Assembly (NCBI GenBank): GCA_002419585.1
Contig: DIGJ01000040.1
Coordinates: forward strand, 62,001 to 126,000
Direction of reading: 5' to 3'
DNA from: Lachnoclostridium sp. UBA5725
Lineage (GTDB): Bacteria > Bacillota > Clostridia > Lachnospirales > Lachnospiraceae
DNA length: 64,000 nt
Part shown: positions 27,393 through 35,843 of the stretch, piece by piece
Layout: every line of letters begins with the position of its first letter
Position numbering within the stretch: position 1 is the first letter of the stretch
Notes under the pieces: generated by a model
Told to the model about the DNA's origin: nothing
The model's database searches: none
Seen by the model: the letters and a program-made list of their open reading frames with translations, nothing else
Position numbers and translations under genes: made by a program

Positions 27393-28727
27393 ATGATAAA
27401 AGACATGACAAAAGGTAATCCTTCAAACATACTATGGAAATTTACAATTCCTCTATTTTTTAGTATCGTTTTTCAGCAGCTTTATAGCATCGCAGATAGT
27501 GTGATTGCTGGTCGTTTTGCTGGTACATCTGCTCTTGCAGCCGTAGGTGCTTCTTATCCAATCACGATGATTTATATGGCAATTGCTACCGGATTTAATA
27601 TTGGTTGTTCCGTTATCATTTCTCAACTATTTGGTCAAAAAGATTATACAAATATGAAAACCGCAATTAATACTTCCCTGCTGGCAACGTTAATTCTAAG
27701 TATTTTATTAACAATCTTTGGTATCATTACCTGTAACCCCTTTATACGATTGCTGGGTACTCCCGAAAATATTTTTTCAAATTCTGCACTCTATCTTCGC
27801 ATTTATATATTTGGTTTACTTTTCTTATTTTTATACAATATCTGCACGGGAATTTTTACAGCGCTTGGTGATTCAAAAACCCCTTTGGTCTTTTTAATTA
27901 TTTCTTCGATCGGAAATATCATTCTTGATTTATTATTTGTAATTCGATTCCAGATGGGAGTTTCCGGTGTTGCCTGGGCCACCTTCATCGCACAAGGGTT
28001 CTCTTCAATCATGGCAATCTGTGTGTTACTGAATCGAATCAGACAAATAAAAACAACCGATTCGCCGAAAGTCTTTTCCACTAAAATGTTTAAAAAGATT
28101 TGTCTGATTGCAATACCCAGCATTTTACAACAAAGCTTTGTATCGGTTGGCAACCTATTCATCCAAAATCTAGTCAATGGTTTTGGCTCCGACGTCATCG
28201 CCGGCTATTCAGCCGCAATTAAATTAAACACCTTTACCTTGACTTCCATTGCTACAATTGGAAATGGGCTTTCCAGTTTTTCTGCACAAAACATTGGTGC
28301 CGAAAAGAATGAACGAGTACGAGAAGGTTTTCGCTCAGGAATTAAGATGGCATTTTGCATCTGTTTATTCTTCACTGTTAGCTATTTTGTATTTCGCGAT
28401 TTCTTCATCAACATCTTTTTAGCAGATGGACAGGCAAATGCCTTAAAAGCAGGAACTGATTTTCTAAAAATCGTAACTCCTTTTTATCTTTTTGTAGGAA
28501 TAAAAATCACCTCCGACGCAGTCATTCGTGGCGGTGGTGCAATGAAAGAGTTTATGATTGCAACCTTTTCCGATTTAATCCTTCGTGTAATCCTTTCCTA
28601 TATTTTAGTAATCCCCTTTGAATCCACCGGAATATGGCTCTCCTGGCCACTCGGCTGGCTCGTCGGTTCCCTACTTTCCTACAGCTTCTACAAAAAAGGA
28701 GTCTGGATACATACAACCAAAACTTGA
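27393..28727 (+). CDS. MATE-family multidrug/sodium antiporter
   Basis: 444-aa polytopic inner-membrane exporter with about 12 hydrophobic segments. It begins MIKDMTKGNPSNILWKFTIP, the usual start of clostridial MATE proteins, followed by IADSVIAGRFAGTSALAAVG. The second half repeats the fold (QQSFVSVGNLFIQNLVNGFG). It exports cationic compounds in exchange for Na+ or H+; the substrate is unknown. The chosen ATG follows AAAGGACGTGAAC; the longer ORF starts inside the promoter. Palindromic element 2 lies just beyond its stop. Confidence 0.92.
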   Translation: MIKDMTKGNPSNILWKFTIPLFFSIVFQQLYSIADSVIAGRFAGTSALAAVGASYPITMIYMAIATGFNIGCSVIISQLFGQKDYTNMKTAINTSLLATLILSILLTIFGIITCNPFIRLLGTPENIFSNSALYLRIYIFGLLFLFLYNICTGIFTALGDSKTPLVFLIISSIGNIILDLLFVIRFQMGVSGVAWATFIAQGFSSIMAICVLLNRIRQIKTTDSPKVFSTKMFKKICLIAIPSILQQSFVSVGNLFIQNLVNGFGSDVIAGYSAAIKLNTFTLTSIATIGNGLSSFSAQNIGAEKNERVREGFRSGIKMAFCICLFFTVSYFVFRDFFINIFLADGQANALKAGTDFLKIVTPFYLFVGIKITSDAVIRGGGAMKEFMIATFSDLILRVILSYILVIPFESTGIWLSWPLGWLVGSLLSYSFYKKGVWIHTTKT

Positions 28728-28758
28728 TCCTTCTTAATTGACAAGATGTGATTAAAAT

Positions 28759-29080
28759 AAAGGAATTTTACAAAACAAAAACATTATCCCAATAGCATAT
28801 ATGAACACAAAAAGCACGCGTTCTAACAAAATATACAATTATTCCAATAAGACAATTAGCTTATTACAAATCAGCAACTGTTATCCCAATTTGCAATTCG
28901 AGGCTCAAAGAGCATGCGTTAAAACCGAATTTAAACGATTATTTTAATAAGACAATAGCGAAAAAACGGGTGCCTAATCACCCGTTTTTTCGCTGTTTAT
29001 GGCTTATTAAAATTGATAAATCGTTTTGAGGTTTTAACGCATGCTCTTTGAGCCTCAAATTGCAAATTGTACACAACCTA
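28759..29080 (+). repeat. Palindromic L'-L-R element, copy 2
   Basis: Second copy of the element at 2446-2753, filling the 380-bp gap between convergent MATE and phoU genes. The left flank AAAGGAATTTTACA (28759-28772) is followed by L' (28785-28860), then arms L (28887-28926) and R (29030-29069), each exactly 40 nt with one mismatch, and the end motif ACACAACCTA (29071-29080). The inner helix ATTTTAATAAG/CTTATTAAAAT is shared with copy 1, while the tip is a different 16-bp stem with loop CCTAAT. Arms are 75 percent identical to copy 1, and all ten differences are matched on the opposite arm. L' and L share GCACGCGTTCTAACAAAAT/GCATGCGTTAAAACCGAAT. Confidence 0.85.
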
Positions 29081-29107
29081 CCGTTTGCAAGTTTTTTTAT
29101 CTTTATT

Positions 29108-29767
29108 TTAAGAGAATCGATCCATCTCCGGTCCACTCTTTTGGAAAACGGTCCACTCCCCAATGTTTACAGCATGGTCTCCGATTCGCTCTAAATATTT
29201 CGCTATCATAAGTACATCGACACAATAGTCAGGAGAAATTTCACCTTCTTGTAATAAAACTACGATTTCACCCTTAATATCATTGAATAACTCATCCACT
29301 ATATCATCATCATTCATTACTTCCGTTGCTGCCTTGACATCACGATTTATGAAAGAATCTACCGAATCATGAACCATTTTTTTTGCTGCTTCCACCATTG
29401 GTGGTATCTTTTTTGTTATGTGATAGAAATCCGCATGTTCAAATCGTAATATAATTTCACCAATATCAGCTGCATGGTCTCCAATTCGTTCAATATCTGT
29501 TACGACTTTAAGTGCTGCAGAAACAATTCGCAAGTCTCTTGCTACCGGCTGCTGTCTCGTAATCAAAGAAAGACATTGTGATTCAATTGTTTTTTCTAAA
29601 TCATTGACATATTGATCTCCTACCATAATTTCCTTTGCAAGTGCTGTATCATGGTTTTCTAAAGCTGTTACAATACGATCAATTTGATTTTCTACTAAAC
29701 GTCCCATTTTTACCAGGTTATCATTCAATTCTGCTAACTGATGTTCAAAGCTAATTCTAGCTGTCAT
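29108..29767 (-). CDS. phoU: Phosphate signalling/uptake regulator PhoU
   Basis: 219-aa cytoplasmic protein made of two PhoU three-helix repeats (about residues 20-105 and 120-205), each containing the metal-binding pattern seen in IERIGDHAADIGE and LERIGDHAVNIGEW. It links the Pst transporter to the PhoR/PhoB-type two-component system and restrains phosphate uptake. It is the last gene of the pst operon. The C-terminus ends close to palindromic element 2. Confidence 0.95.
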   Translation of the reverse strand: MTARISFEHQLAELNDNLVKMGRLVENQIDRIVTALENHDTALAKEIMVGDQYVNDLEKTIESQCLSLITRQQPVARDLRIVSAALKVVTDIERIGDHAADIGEIILRFEHADFYHITKKIPPMVEAAKKMVHDSVDSFINRDVKAATEVMNDDDIVDELFNDIKGEIVVLLQEGEISPDYCVDVLMIAKYLERIGDHAVNIGEWTVFQKSGPEMDRFS

Positions 29768-29850
29768 TTTAACCTCCTCTTCTACGCAGGGTATCTGCGC
29801 AACCGGATTTCGTGACGAGGATTCCTAGTCACAAAAATTGTTACACTGTA

Positions 29851-30609
29851 TCAACCAAAACGTCCTGTAATATAATCCTCGGTTCGTTTATCCTTTGGTC
29901 TCGAGAATATGGTATCGGTCTCATCAAACTCTACCACTTCTCCCAACAAGAAAAATGCGGTATCATCGGATACTCTGGCTGCTTGTTGCATATTGTGTGT
30001 TACTACAACAACAGTATACTTTTCTTTTAATTCCCCCATTAAATCTTCTACTTTTAAAGTAGATATTGGGTCGAGCGCAGAAGTTGGTTCATCCATTAAT
30101 AAGATTTCCGGTTCTACTGCTAAAGCCCTTGCAATACAAAGTCGTTGCTGCTGTCCACCTGATAGGCCAAGCGCTGATTTTTTCAAGCGGTCTTTTACTT
30201 CATCAAAAATCGCGGCACCTTTTAAGCTCATTTCTACGAGTTCATCCAAACGTTTTTTATCTTTAATACCATGAATACGGGGACCATATGCTACATTATC
30301 GTAAATACTCATCGGAAATGGATTCGGTTGCTGGAATACCATGCCCACTTTCTTGCGTAATCTTGTCGTATCTACTCTAGGATCAAAGACATTTTCATCA
30401 TCAATTAAAATATCTCCCTCAATTCGAATATTTGGAACCAAATCATTCATACGATTCAGTGTCTTTAAGAACGTGGATTTTCCGCAACCTGATGGTCCTA
30501 TTAATGCCGTAATGCTATTGCTTTTTATTGCCAAGCTGATATCCTTCAGAGCATGATTTTGGCCATAATAAAGATTTAATTTCTTTGTTTCAATTTTTGC
30601 GTTTGCCAT
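29851..30609 (-). CDS. pstB: Phosphate ABC transporter ATP-binding protein
   Basis: 252-aa ATPase of the high-affinity phosphate importer. Walker A is IGPSGCGKSTFLKTLNRM near residue 37, signature LGLSGGQQQRLCIARALA near residue 147 and Walker B ILLMDEPTSALDPIST. The early IETKKLNLYYGQNHALKDIS is typical of PstB. GGAGGATATTTTATAA precedes the ATG. Encoded between pstA and phoU. Confidence 0.97.
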   Translation of the reverse strand: MANAKIETKKLNLYYGQNHALKDISLAIKSNSITALIGPSGCGKSTFLKTLNRMNDLVPNIRIEGDILIDDENVFDPRVDTTRLRKKVGMVFQQPNPFPMSIYDNVAYGPRIHGIKDKKRLDELVEMSLKGAAIFDEVKDRLKKSALGLSGGQQQRLCIARALAVEPEILLMDEPTSALDPISTLKVEDLMGELKEKYTVVVVTHNMQQAARVSDDTAFFLLGEVVEFDETDTIFSRPKDKRTEDYITGRFG

Positions 30610-30631
30610 TTATAAAATATCCTCCACAGCT

Positions 30632-31519
30632 TTAGTTTCTCCGATTGACATCAAAACGTTTGCTTAAGTGCTTTGTTAATAAGTTTATCATAAATACAAT
30701 AATAATCAAGACTACAGCGATACCAAATGCATTGTCATATTGACCTTTTGACATACATAAATAAAGCTGAATTGTTAATGTACCACCTGGTTGTAGAATC
30801 TTTTCAAATAATCCGCTGCCATATTCTCCAAAGGTAGGCAATAGGAATCCACTACCTGCAGTGAATAATAAAGCTGCCGACTCTCCAACAATTCGACCTA
30901 CTGCCAGAATGATTCCGGTAATGATACCCGGCATTGCAGATGGTAAAAGAATGGTTCGAATCATATACCACTTCGTTGCGCCCATTCCTAACGCTCCAGA
31001 GCGATATGTAGCTGGAACTGTCTTTAATGCTTCCTGTGTATTTCTTGTGATTAATGGAAGAATCATAAGTGTCATGGTTAGTGCTCCGGTTAAAATAGAA
31101 TAACCCAACTGAAATACCGTTCCAAAAAGAGCCAGACCAAACAGTCCGAAAAGAATGGATGGTAATCCTGCTAATATTTCCGTTGTGCTCTCAATTAAAG
31201 ATACCAGTCTTCCTCTTTTTGCATATTCATTTAAATAGATTGCCGCACCAATTCCAATCGGAGTTGCAAACAATAAAGTAATTAAAATCAAGTACAAGGT
31301 ATTTACAATATTTCCTAGTATACCAAATGTCTCTTTTGCAGAGCTTTGTACCGTAGTTAAGAAGGTCCAGTTAATTACACCGATTCCTTTTACAAACACA
31401 TAGGCCATAATACCAAGTAAGAGGAAAACAGAGGAAAATGCACTCAGATAAATCAAAACTTTAAGTACAACATCATAGGTTCGAACTCTTTTTCCATATA
31501 TAGCAGTTGTTTCATGCAT
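30632..31519 (-). CDS. pstA: Phosphate ABC transporter permease PstA
   Basis: Integral membrane subunit (about 295 aa, six segments) of the phosphate importer, with the permease EAA-like region GALGMGATKWYMIRTILLPSAMPGI near residue 180. Several ATG codons cluster at the start; the chosen one lies 8 nt after GGAGG, while the one 6 bp upstream almost touches it. It overlaps the 3' end of pstC, so translation is coupled. Confidence 0.94.
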   Translation of the reverse strand: MHETTAIYGKRVRTYDVVLKVLIYLSAFSSVFLLLGIMAYVFVKGIGVINWTFLTTVQSSAKETFGILGNIVNTLYLILITLLFATPIGIGAAIYLNEYAKRGRLVSLIESTTEILAGLPSILFGLFGLALFGTVFQLGYSILTGALTMTLMILPLITRNTQEALKTVPATYRSGALGMGATKWYMIRTILLPSAMPGIITGIILAVGRIVGESAALLFTAGSGFLLPTFGEYGSGLFEKILQPGGTLTIQLYLCMSKGQYDNAFGIAVVLIIIVFMINLLTKHLSKRFDVNRRN

Positions 31520-32444
31520 CTTCATTTCCTCCTTTTTTCAATAGTCTCGTCAGAATCATATTAATTATCATAATAAATGCAAATAAGACGAGTCCAATGG
31601 TAAATAGTACTTTTCGGTGCATATCTGCCGCATATCCCATTTCACTAACAATTGCAGTTGTTAGGAATCGAACGGAATTAAATGGAAGTGGCATGTTTAC
31701 AGAACTTCCCGACACTAAACTGATAGCCATTGCTTCTCCGAGCGCACGACCAACACCAAGCACAATCGCGGTCACAATACCAGAACGTGCAGCAGGCAAA
31801 ATAACCTTAAATATCGTTTGTATATGAGATGCGCCTAACGCAAGTGATCCAGTCTTTAAATAGGTTGGTACTGCTTTGATTGCTGATTCACTAATATTAA
31901 TCACGGTTGGAAGTATCATGATAGAAAGTACCAGTACTGCCGAAATCAAGTTTGATCCTCCAGTAAACTGGTGTGTTGTTGAATCTTTAAAAAGAACCAA
32001 TTCCACTTCATACATTAATGGATTCAAAACCATCAAACCAAGAAGTCCATATACTACCGATGGGATTCCAGCTAATAATTCAACCGCTGGCTTAACAATA
32101 GCTGCCATCGACTTTGGTGCTGTTTCCGCTAAGAATACTGCTGTAAGCACACCAATTGGCACACCAATTAAAATAGCAAACCCTGTGCCTACGATTGATG
32201 TAAGAATTACACTTAAGATACCATATTGCGGTTGTGTTCCGGTTGGATTCCAATCGCTGGAAAACAATATTTCTTTGATTCCCACTTGAAAAAGAGCAGG
32301 TGTTCCACTTATAATCATATAAATGGTAATGGACGCAACTGCTAAAACTGCAGTTAATCCGCACACAACAAAAATAATCTGCGCGACTTGCTCAACGATG
32401 GAGCGATTCTTGTAACTTCTTTTTATCGAAAATAATTGTTCCAT
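31512..32444 (-). CDS. pstC: Phosphate ABC transporter permease PstC
   Basis: 310-aa permease subunit. It has the PstC-type SSDWNPTGTQPQYGILSVIL after the first membrane segment and the loop GSLALGASHIQTIFKVILPAARSGIV near residue 195, which contacts PstB. Six membrane segments are expected. The first intact gene after the internal Pho-box promoter and pstS remnant; it is followed by an overlapping pstA. Confidence 0.95.
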   Translation of the reverse strand: MEQLFSIKRSYKNRSIVEQVAQIIFVVCGLTAVLAVASITIYMIISGTPALFQVGIKEILFSSDWNPTGTQPQYGILSVILTSIVGTGFAILIGVPIGVLTAVFLAETAPKSMAAIVKPAVELLAGIPSVVYGLLGLMVLNPLMYEVELVLFKDSTTHQFTGGSNLISAVLVLSIMILPTVINISESAIKAVPTYLKTGSLALGASHIQTIFKVILPAARSGIVTAIVLGVGRALGEAMAISLVSGSSVNMPLPFNSVRFLTTAIVSEMGYAADMHRKVLFTIGLVLFAFIMIINMILTRLLKKGGNEDA

Positions 32445-32464
32445 ATGAATTCCTTTTCCTATTC

Positions 32465-32538
32465 CTATTCTGCTGTAGATAAGCCTACCGATTCGATCAA
32501 AGCCTGGCCTTTATCTGATTTAATATAATCTTTATATT
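32465..32538 (-). pseudogene. Remnant of a second pstS (last 20 or so codons)
   Basis: On the minus strand this stretch reads DYIKSDKGQALIESVGL then STAE and stop, nearly matching the C-terminus of intact PstS (FIKSEEGKALIESVGLFTAE). It is fused directly to a copy of the pstS leader/promoter (32536-32590). The rest of this second pstS is gone. A 31-codon ORF starting MNYTNLVKYKD runs through the junction but has no ribosome binding site. Confidence 0.85.
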
Positions 32539-32571
32539 TTACAAGATTAGTGTAATTCATTCGTATGTAAA

Positions 32572-32614
32572 GTTATATCACACAGATGCTAAGATTATGT
32601 AAAGTCAATGTAAA
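32572..32614 (-). promoter_or_regulatory. Pho-box promoter of pstCAB-phoU
   Basis: Three half-sites spaced 11 bp apart (plus-strand TGTAAA at 32609 and 32598, TGCTAA at 32587; minus-strand TTTACA-like) match the PhoP/PhoB direct-repeat box. They end 9 bp before a minus-strand -10, TATAAC (32577-32572). This fits phosphate-starvation activation of pstCAB independent of the pstS promoter. Confidence 0.72.
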
Positions 32615-32618
32615 CTAG

Positions 32619-32669
32619 CAATTAATAATAACCCTTATCTATTTTGCAGATAAGAGCTATTATTAATTG
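32619..32669 (-). terminator. Stem-loop between pstS and pstC
   Basis: Arms of 22 nt (32619-32640 with 32648-32669) form a 12-bp outer and 6-bp inner helix with a 4x4 internal loop. No strong T-run follows. Such a structure after pstS probably causes partial termination or protects the abundant pstS mRNA end. Confidence 0.65.
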
Positions 32670-32690
32670 TACTATTCTTCTTATTATTCT

Positions 32691-33590
32691 TTATTCTGCT
32701 GTGAATAATCCTACAGATTCAATTAAAGCTTTCCCTTCCTCTGATTTGATAAAATCGAATAACGCCTGTACTTCTTTTGGCTGTGCACTGATTTCTCCCA
32801 TCGTTGCCATAATAAATGGACGACTTAATGTGTACTCTCCGGATTTAATGGTATCTTCACTTGGAGTAACTCCATCTAAGTTCATTGCAATTACGGTGTC
32901 ATCTAATACATCGAGGGATACATATCCGATTGCACCTCTTGTTGAAGCAACTTTTGCTAATACAGCACCTGTACTGTCAAGTTCGTTTGCATATGCACAT
33001 TGATCTTCAATTCCAAGTAATTCTTCAAAAGCTCCTCTTGTTCCAGATCCAGCTTCTCTACCGATTACGATGATTGGCATGTTATCTCCGCCAAGTTCAC
33101 TCCAGTTTTTCACTTCACCTTTATAAATTTTTGTTAAATCCGCAGTGGTTATATCAGTAACTTTATTGTTTGCATCGGTAATAACTGCAATTCCATCAGT
33201 CGCAACGATATTTGCAACTGCTCCAGCACTTACTTCTGTATCTTTTAGTTCTCGTGAGGCATTACCAATTTCTACATTTCCAGCAATTAAGGATTCTATA
33301 CCTGCACTAGAACCAATGTATTCTGCATTCACAGTAACTCCACTGTTTTTTCCCATAAATGCTTCTGCTAAAGCTGTAGCAAATTTTTCCATTGATGTAG
33401 ATCCAGCCATAGTAATTGAGCCACTAAGTCCAGAATCATCTGTTTTTGTGGTATCCGTTGTTTCTGTAGTCGTTGTATCACCAGCTGGTGTAGTATTTTC
33501 TGCATTCTTATTTCCACATCCTACTAATGTAGATAAACTTAAAACGGTTGCTAATGTTATACCTAAAAGTTTCTTCCTGTTTCTTTTCAT
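32691..33590 (-). CDS. pstS: Phosphate-binding lipoprotein PstS
   Basis: Extracellular phosphate-binding subunit of the Pst importer. The signal peptide MKRNRKKLLGITLATVLSLS ends in the lipobox LVGCGNK, so it is anchored through Cys. A Thr/Asp-rich linker (TTPAGDTTTTETTDTTKTDD) leads to the binding domain, with phosphate-contacting GSTSMEKFATALAEAF and GREAGSGTRGAFEELLG. The ATG chosen lies 7 nt after AAAGGAG; the one 6 bp upstream is too close. First gene of the pst locus. Confidence 0.95.
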   Translation of the reverse strand: MKRNRKKLLGITLATVLSLSTLVGCGNKNAENTTPAGDTTTTETTDTTKTDDSGLSGSITMAGSTSMEKFATALAEAFMGKNSGVTVNAEYIGSSAGIESLIAGNVEIGNASRELKDTEVSAGAVANIVATDGIAVITDANNKVTDITTADLTKIYKGEVKNWSELGGDNMPIIVIGREAGSGTRGAFEELLGIEDQCAYANELDSTGAVLAKVASTRGAIGYVSLDVLDDTVIAMNLDGVTPSEDTIKSGEYTLSRPFIMATMGEISAQPKEVQALFDFIKSEEGKALIESVGLFTAE

Positions 33591-33617
33591 AATCATTCTC
33601 CTTTAATCTTTTCAATT

Positions 33618-33697
33618 ATTTTTTACAAGATTAGTGTAGTTCATTCATTTGTAAAGTTATATCATACTAATAATAATCTTTTGTAAAAACTAAGTAA
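33618..33697 (-). promoter_or_regulatory. Pho-box promoter and leader of pstS
   Basis: Minus-strand 11-bp-spaced half-sites (plus-strand AAGTAA at 33692, TTGTAA at 33681 and an AT-rich third near 33670) lie 8 bp upstream of -10 TATAAC (33661-33656). The following 45 bp of leader are nearly identical to 32536-32590, showing that both pst promoters descend from one duplication. Confidence 0.65.
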
Positions 33698-33741
33698 TTC
33701 CATTTTTTACAAAAAAAAACAAGAACGGCATCCATAAATAA

Positions 33742-33782
33742 AAAAAGGACTTCTATCCGTTAATCGAATAAAAATCCTTTTT
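33742..33782 (-). terminator. Terminator after arcC
   Basis: AAAAAGGA pairs with TCCTTTTT, with an inner TATTCG/CGGATA helix and ATTAA loop; a T7 tract follows on the minus strand. It separates arcC from pstS. Confidence 0.85.
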
Positions 33783-33860
33783 CTCTATCAAGAATGAATA
33801 CATATACAAATTTAATATGTATCCACAAATTAGACCCTTTGCGAATGGGTATACATTCAT

Positions 33861-34802
33861 TTATTTTACAATAACAGTACCTGTTTTACCCTGAATACCA
33901 TCTTTTGCTTTTTCAAGCAATGTAATTAAGGAGCGACGTCCTGCTTTCGAGTCAGCGAAGTCGATTGCAGCCTGAACCTTCGGCAACATAGAACCTGGTG
34001 CAAAATGTCCTTCTGCGCAGTACTGATTCATTTCTTCAACGCTAACTTCTCCCAACCATTTTTGGTCTGGTTTACCATAATTAACCGCTGCCTTTTCTAC
34101 TGCTGTTAAAATGATAAGATAATCTGCATCTAATTCTTTTGCTAATAAACAACTTACATGGTCCTTATCAATTACAGCTCCTACTCCTGATAAATGGTTT
34201 CCATTTAATGTTACAGGGATACCACCACCACCTCCGGCAATTACAACACTTCCAGATTCTACTAATGTACGAATCGCACCAATTTCTACAATTTCTTGTG
34301 GCTTTGGAGAAGCTACAACACGACGATATCCTCTGCCGGAATCTTCTTTTGTAATATAGCCATATTTCTTTTCTGCTTCCTCAGCTTCTTCTTTTGACAT
34401 GAATTGTCCAATTGGTTTTGTAGGATTTTCAAATGCAGGATCCTTTGCATCGACTCTTACTTGTGTGATCATAGTAGTAACTGGCATATCCTTGATACCA
34501 CGATTAATAAGTTCTTCACGAAGTGCATTCTGTAAATCATATCCGATATAAGCCTGGCTCATAGCTACACATACAGAAAGTGGGGTATTTGGTACGTTGC
34601 TATCTTCACGATGAAGTGCTGACATAGCATTGTTAATCATACCTACCTGTGGTCCATTACCATGTGTTACGATAACTTCATTGCCTTCTTGAATTAAATC
34701 TACAATTGCTTTTGCTGTTGTTTTCACTGCTACCATTTGTTCTGGAAGTGAATTTCCCAATGCATTTCCACCTAATGCGATTACTACTCTTTTTTTACTC
34801 AT
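33861..34802 (-). CDS. arcC: Carbamate kinase
   Basis: Reversibly transfers phosphate between carbamoyl phosphate and ADP, giving ATP in arginine/agmatine or purine fermentation. Motifs: VVIALGGNALGNSL at the start, VTHGNGPQVGMINNAM near residue 47, and VIAGGGGGIPV near residue 208. The length is 313 aa from the chosen ATG, which follows GGAGG at 8-nt spacing (an ATG five codons upstream overlaps it). No arcA or arcB lies nearby, so its carbamoyl phosphate source is elsewhere. Confidence 0.95.
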   Translation of the reverse strand: MSKKRVVIALGGNALGNSLPEQMVAVKTTAKAIVDLIQEGNEVIVTHGNGPQVGMINNAMSALHREDSNVPNTPLSVCVAMSQAYIGYDLQNALREELINRGIKDMPVTTMITQVRVDAKDPAFENPTKPIGQFMSKEEAEEAEKKYGYITKEDSGRGYRRVVASPKPQEIVEIGAIRTLVESGSVVIAGGGGGIPVTLNGNHLSGVGAVIDKDHVSCLLAKELDADYLIILTAVEKAAVNYGKPDQKWLGEVSVEEMNQYCAEGHFAPGSMLPKVQAAIDFADSKAGRRSLITLLEKAKDGIQGKTGTVIVK

Positions 34803-34958
34803 ATACGTTTCCTCCAATAGAGATTAGTGTTCGTTTCTTTTAATATAATTTCATCATATACCAAAATTATTTTTTATGCAACAATTTTTTTTAGGTTTTG
34901 ACATAAAAATTTGCTCATGGTATCCTTTTTAATAGATAATCAAAGGAGAACCCTTATA

Positions 34959-35744
34959 ATGGAATTATATGAAGAAATTAAAGAATTAGTAAATAAAAAG
35001 GAATTTATTCTAGCAGACGAAAAAATGTCATATCTTTTATCCATGCTTACACCAAAGTATAAGGAACAAATAGGAAAACAGTTTAGTTTCAATCACATAT
35101 TAGAGGTTTATTATTATGATTACTTTTTGAATCATGAGGAAGATATTTTGCATACTGATATCAACTTAAATGCTTATTATCGTCTCTTTGGATTTTTAAA
35201 GATGCAATTAAAGAAGTATGAAGGAGCTGTAACAGCATATGAAATAGCCATAAATTGGAACCCAGTTGATTTAGATTCTATGTTTCAATTAGGTGAACTA
35301 TATAAAAGCCTTGGTAATTTGGATGCGTGTAAAAAGATTACCGATCGTGCTTACAATTTCTGTTGTACGAGAGTAACCCTTGCCAGATACTATCGCAACC
35401 TAGGATTTTATTACTTAGAAAAATATCAACCTCAAATTGCTACTGCTCTTTATCAATACAGCAATATCTATTCCTCATCCAAGCAGGCAGATAACGAACT
35501 TTATTACTTACAAAAAGCGTTGAAGAGACCTACCCCGAATTTATCCATTCAAGATATGCAGATAATATTAGCAAAAGAAAATATCCCAGTTGGTCCAAAC
35601 TCTGATACAATTGGAATTGCGTACCGCGTTGGACAATTAGAACTAGAAAAAGGAAATAAAGACAATGCAAGAGATTGTTTTACCATGGTTTATGACCTGA
35701 CTTTAGATGATGAAGTAAACTTCATACTTCAAAAATTACAGTAA
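34959..35744 (+). CDS. TPR-containing cytoplasmic protein
   Basis: 261-aa soluble protein of unknown function. Tetratricopeptide-like helices are visible from about residue 80 (LKKYEGAVTAYEIAINWNPV, DLDSMFQLGELYKSLGNLDA) through YYLQKALKRP. No catalytic motif was found. The upstream ORF extension has no ribosome binding site; AAAGGAG precedes the chosen ATG by 10 nt. TTGACA with TATCCT 17 bp later (about 34898-34926) is a possible promoter. It faces hcp convergently. Confidence 0.72.
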   Translation: MELYEEIKELVNKKEFILADEKMSYLLSMLTPKYKEQIGKQFSFNHILEVYYYDYFLNHEEDILHTDINLNAYYRLFGFLKMQLKKYEGAVTAYEIAINWNPVDLDSMFQLGELYKSLGNLDACKKITDRAYNFCCTRVTLARYYRNLGFYYLEKYQPQIATALYQYSNIYSSSKQADNELYYLQKALKRPTPNLSIQDMQIILAKENIPVGPNSDTIGIAYRVGQLELEKGNKDNARDCFTMVYDLTLDDEVNFILQKLQ

Positions 35745-35745
35745 G

Positions 35746-35795
35746 ACAAATAGTTGGAGGCTGATGCAAGATTGCATCAGCCTCCAACTATTTGT
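35746..35795. terminator. Bidirectional long-stem hairpin
   Basis: A 24-bp perfect inverted repeat (35746-35769 with 35772-35795) with only GA between the arms, placed 2 bp after the TPR gene stop and 49 bp after the hcp stop on the other strand. It probably ends both convergent transcripts, though a T-run is weak on either side. Confidence 0.75.
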
Positions 35796-35843
35796 TCGTA
35801 TTAGCTTTATTTCTCTTATTATCTATACATCCCTTTATTTCCA

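Noticed and set aside
32536..32628. 31-codon ORF MNYTNLVKYKD... as a functional small protein
   Set aside because: It is formed by the junction of the duplicated pstS leader and the pstS C-terminal remnant and lacks a ribosome binding site.
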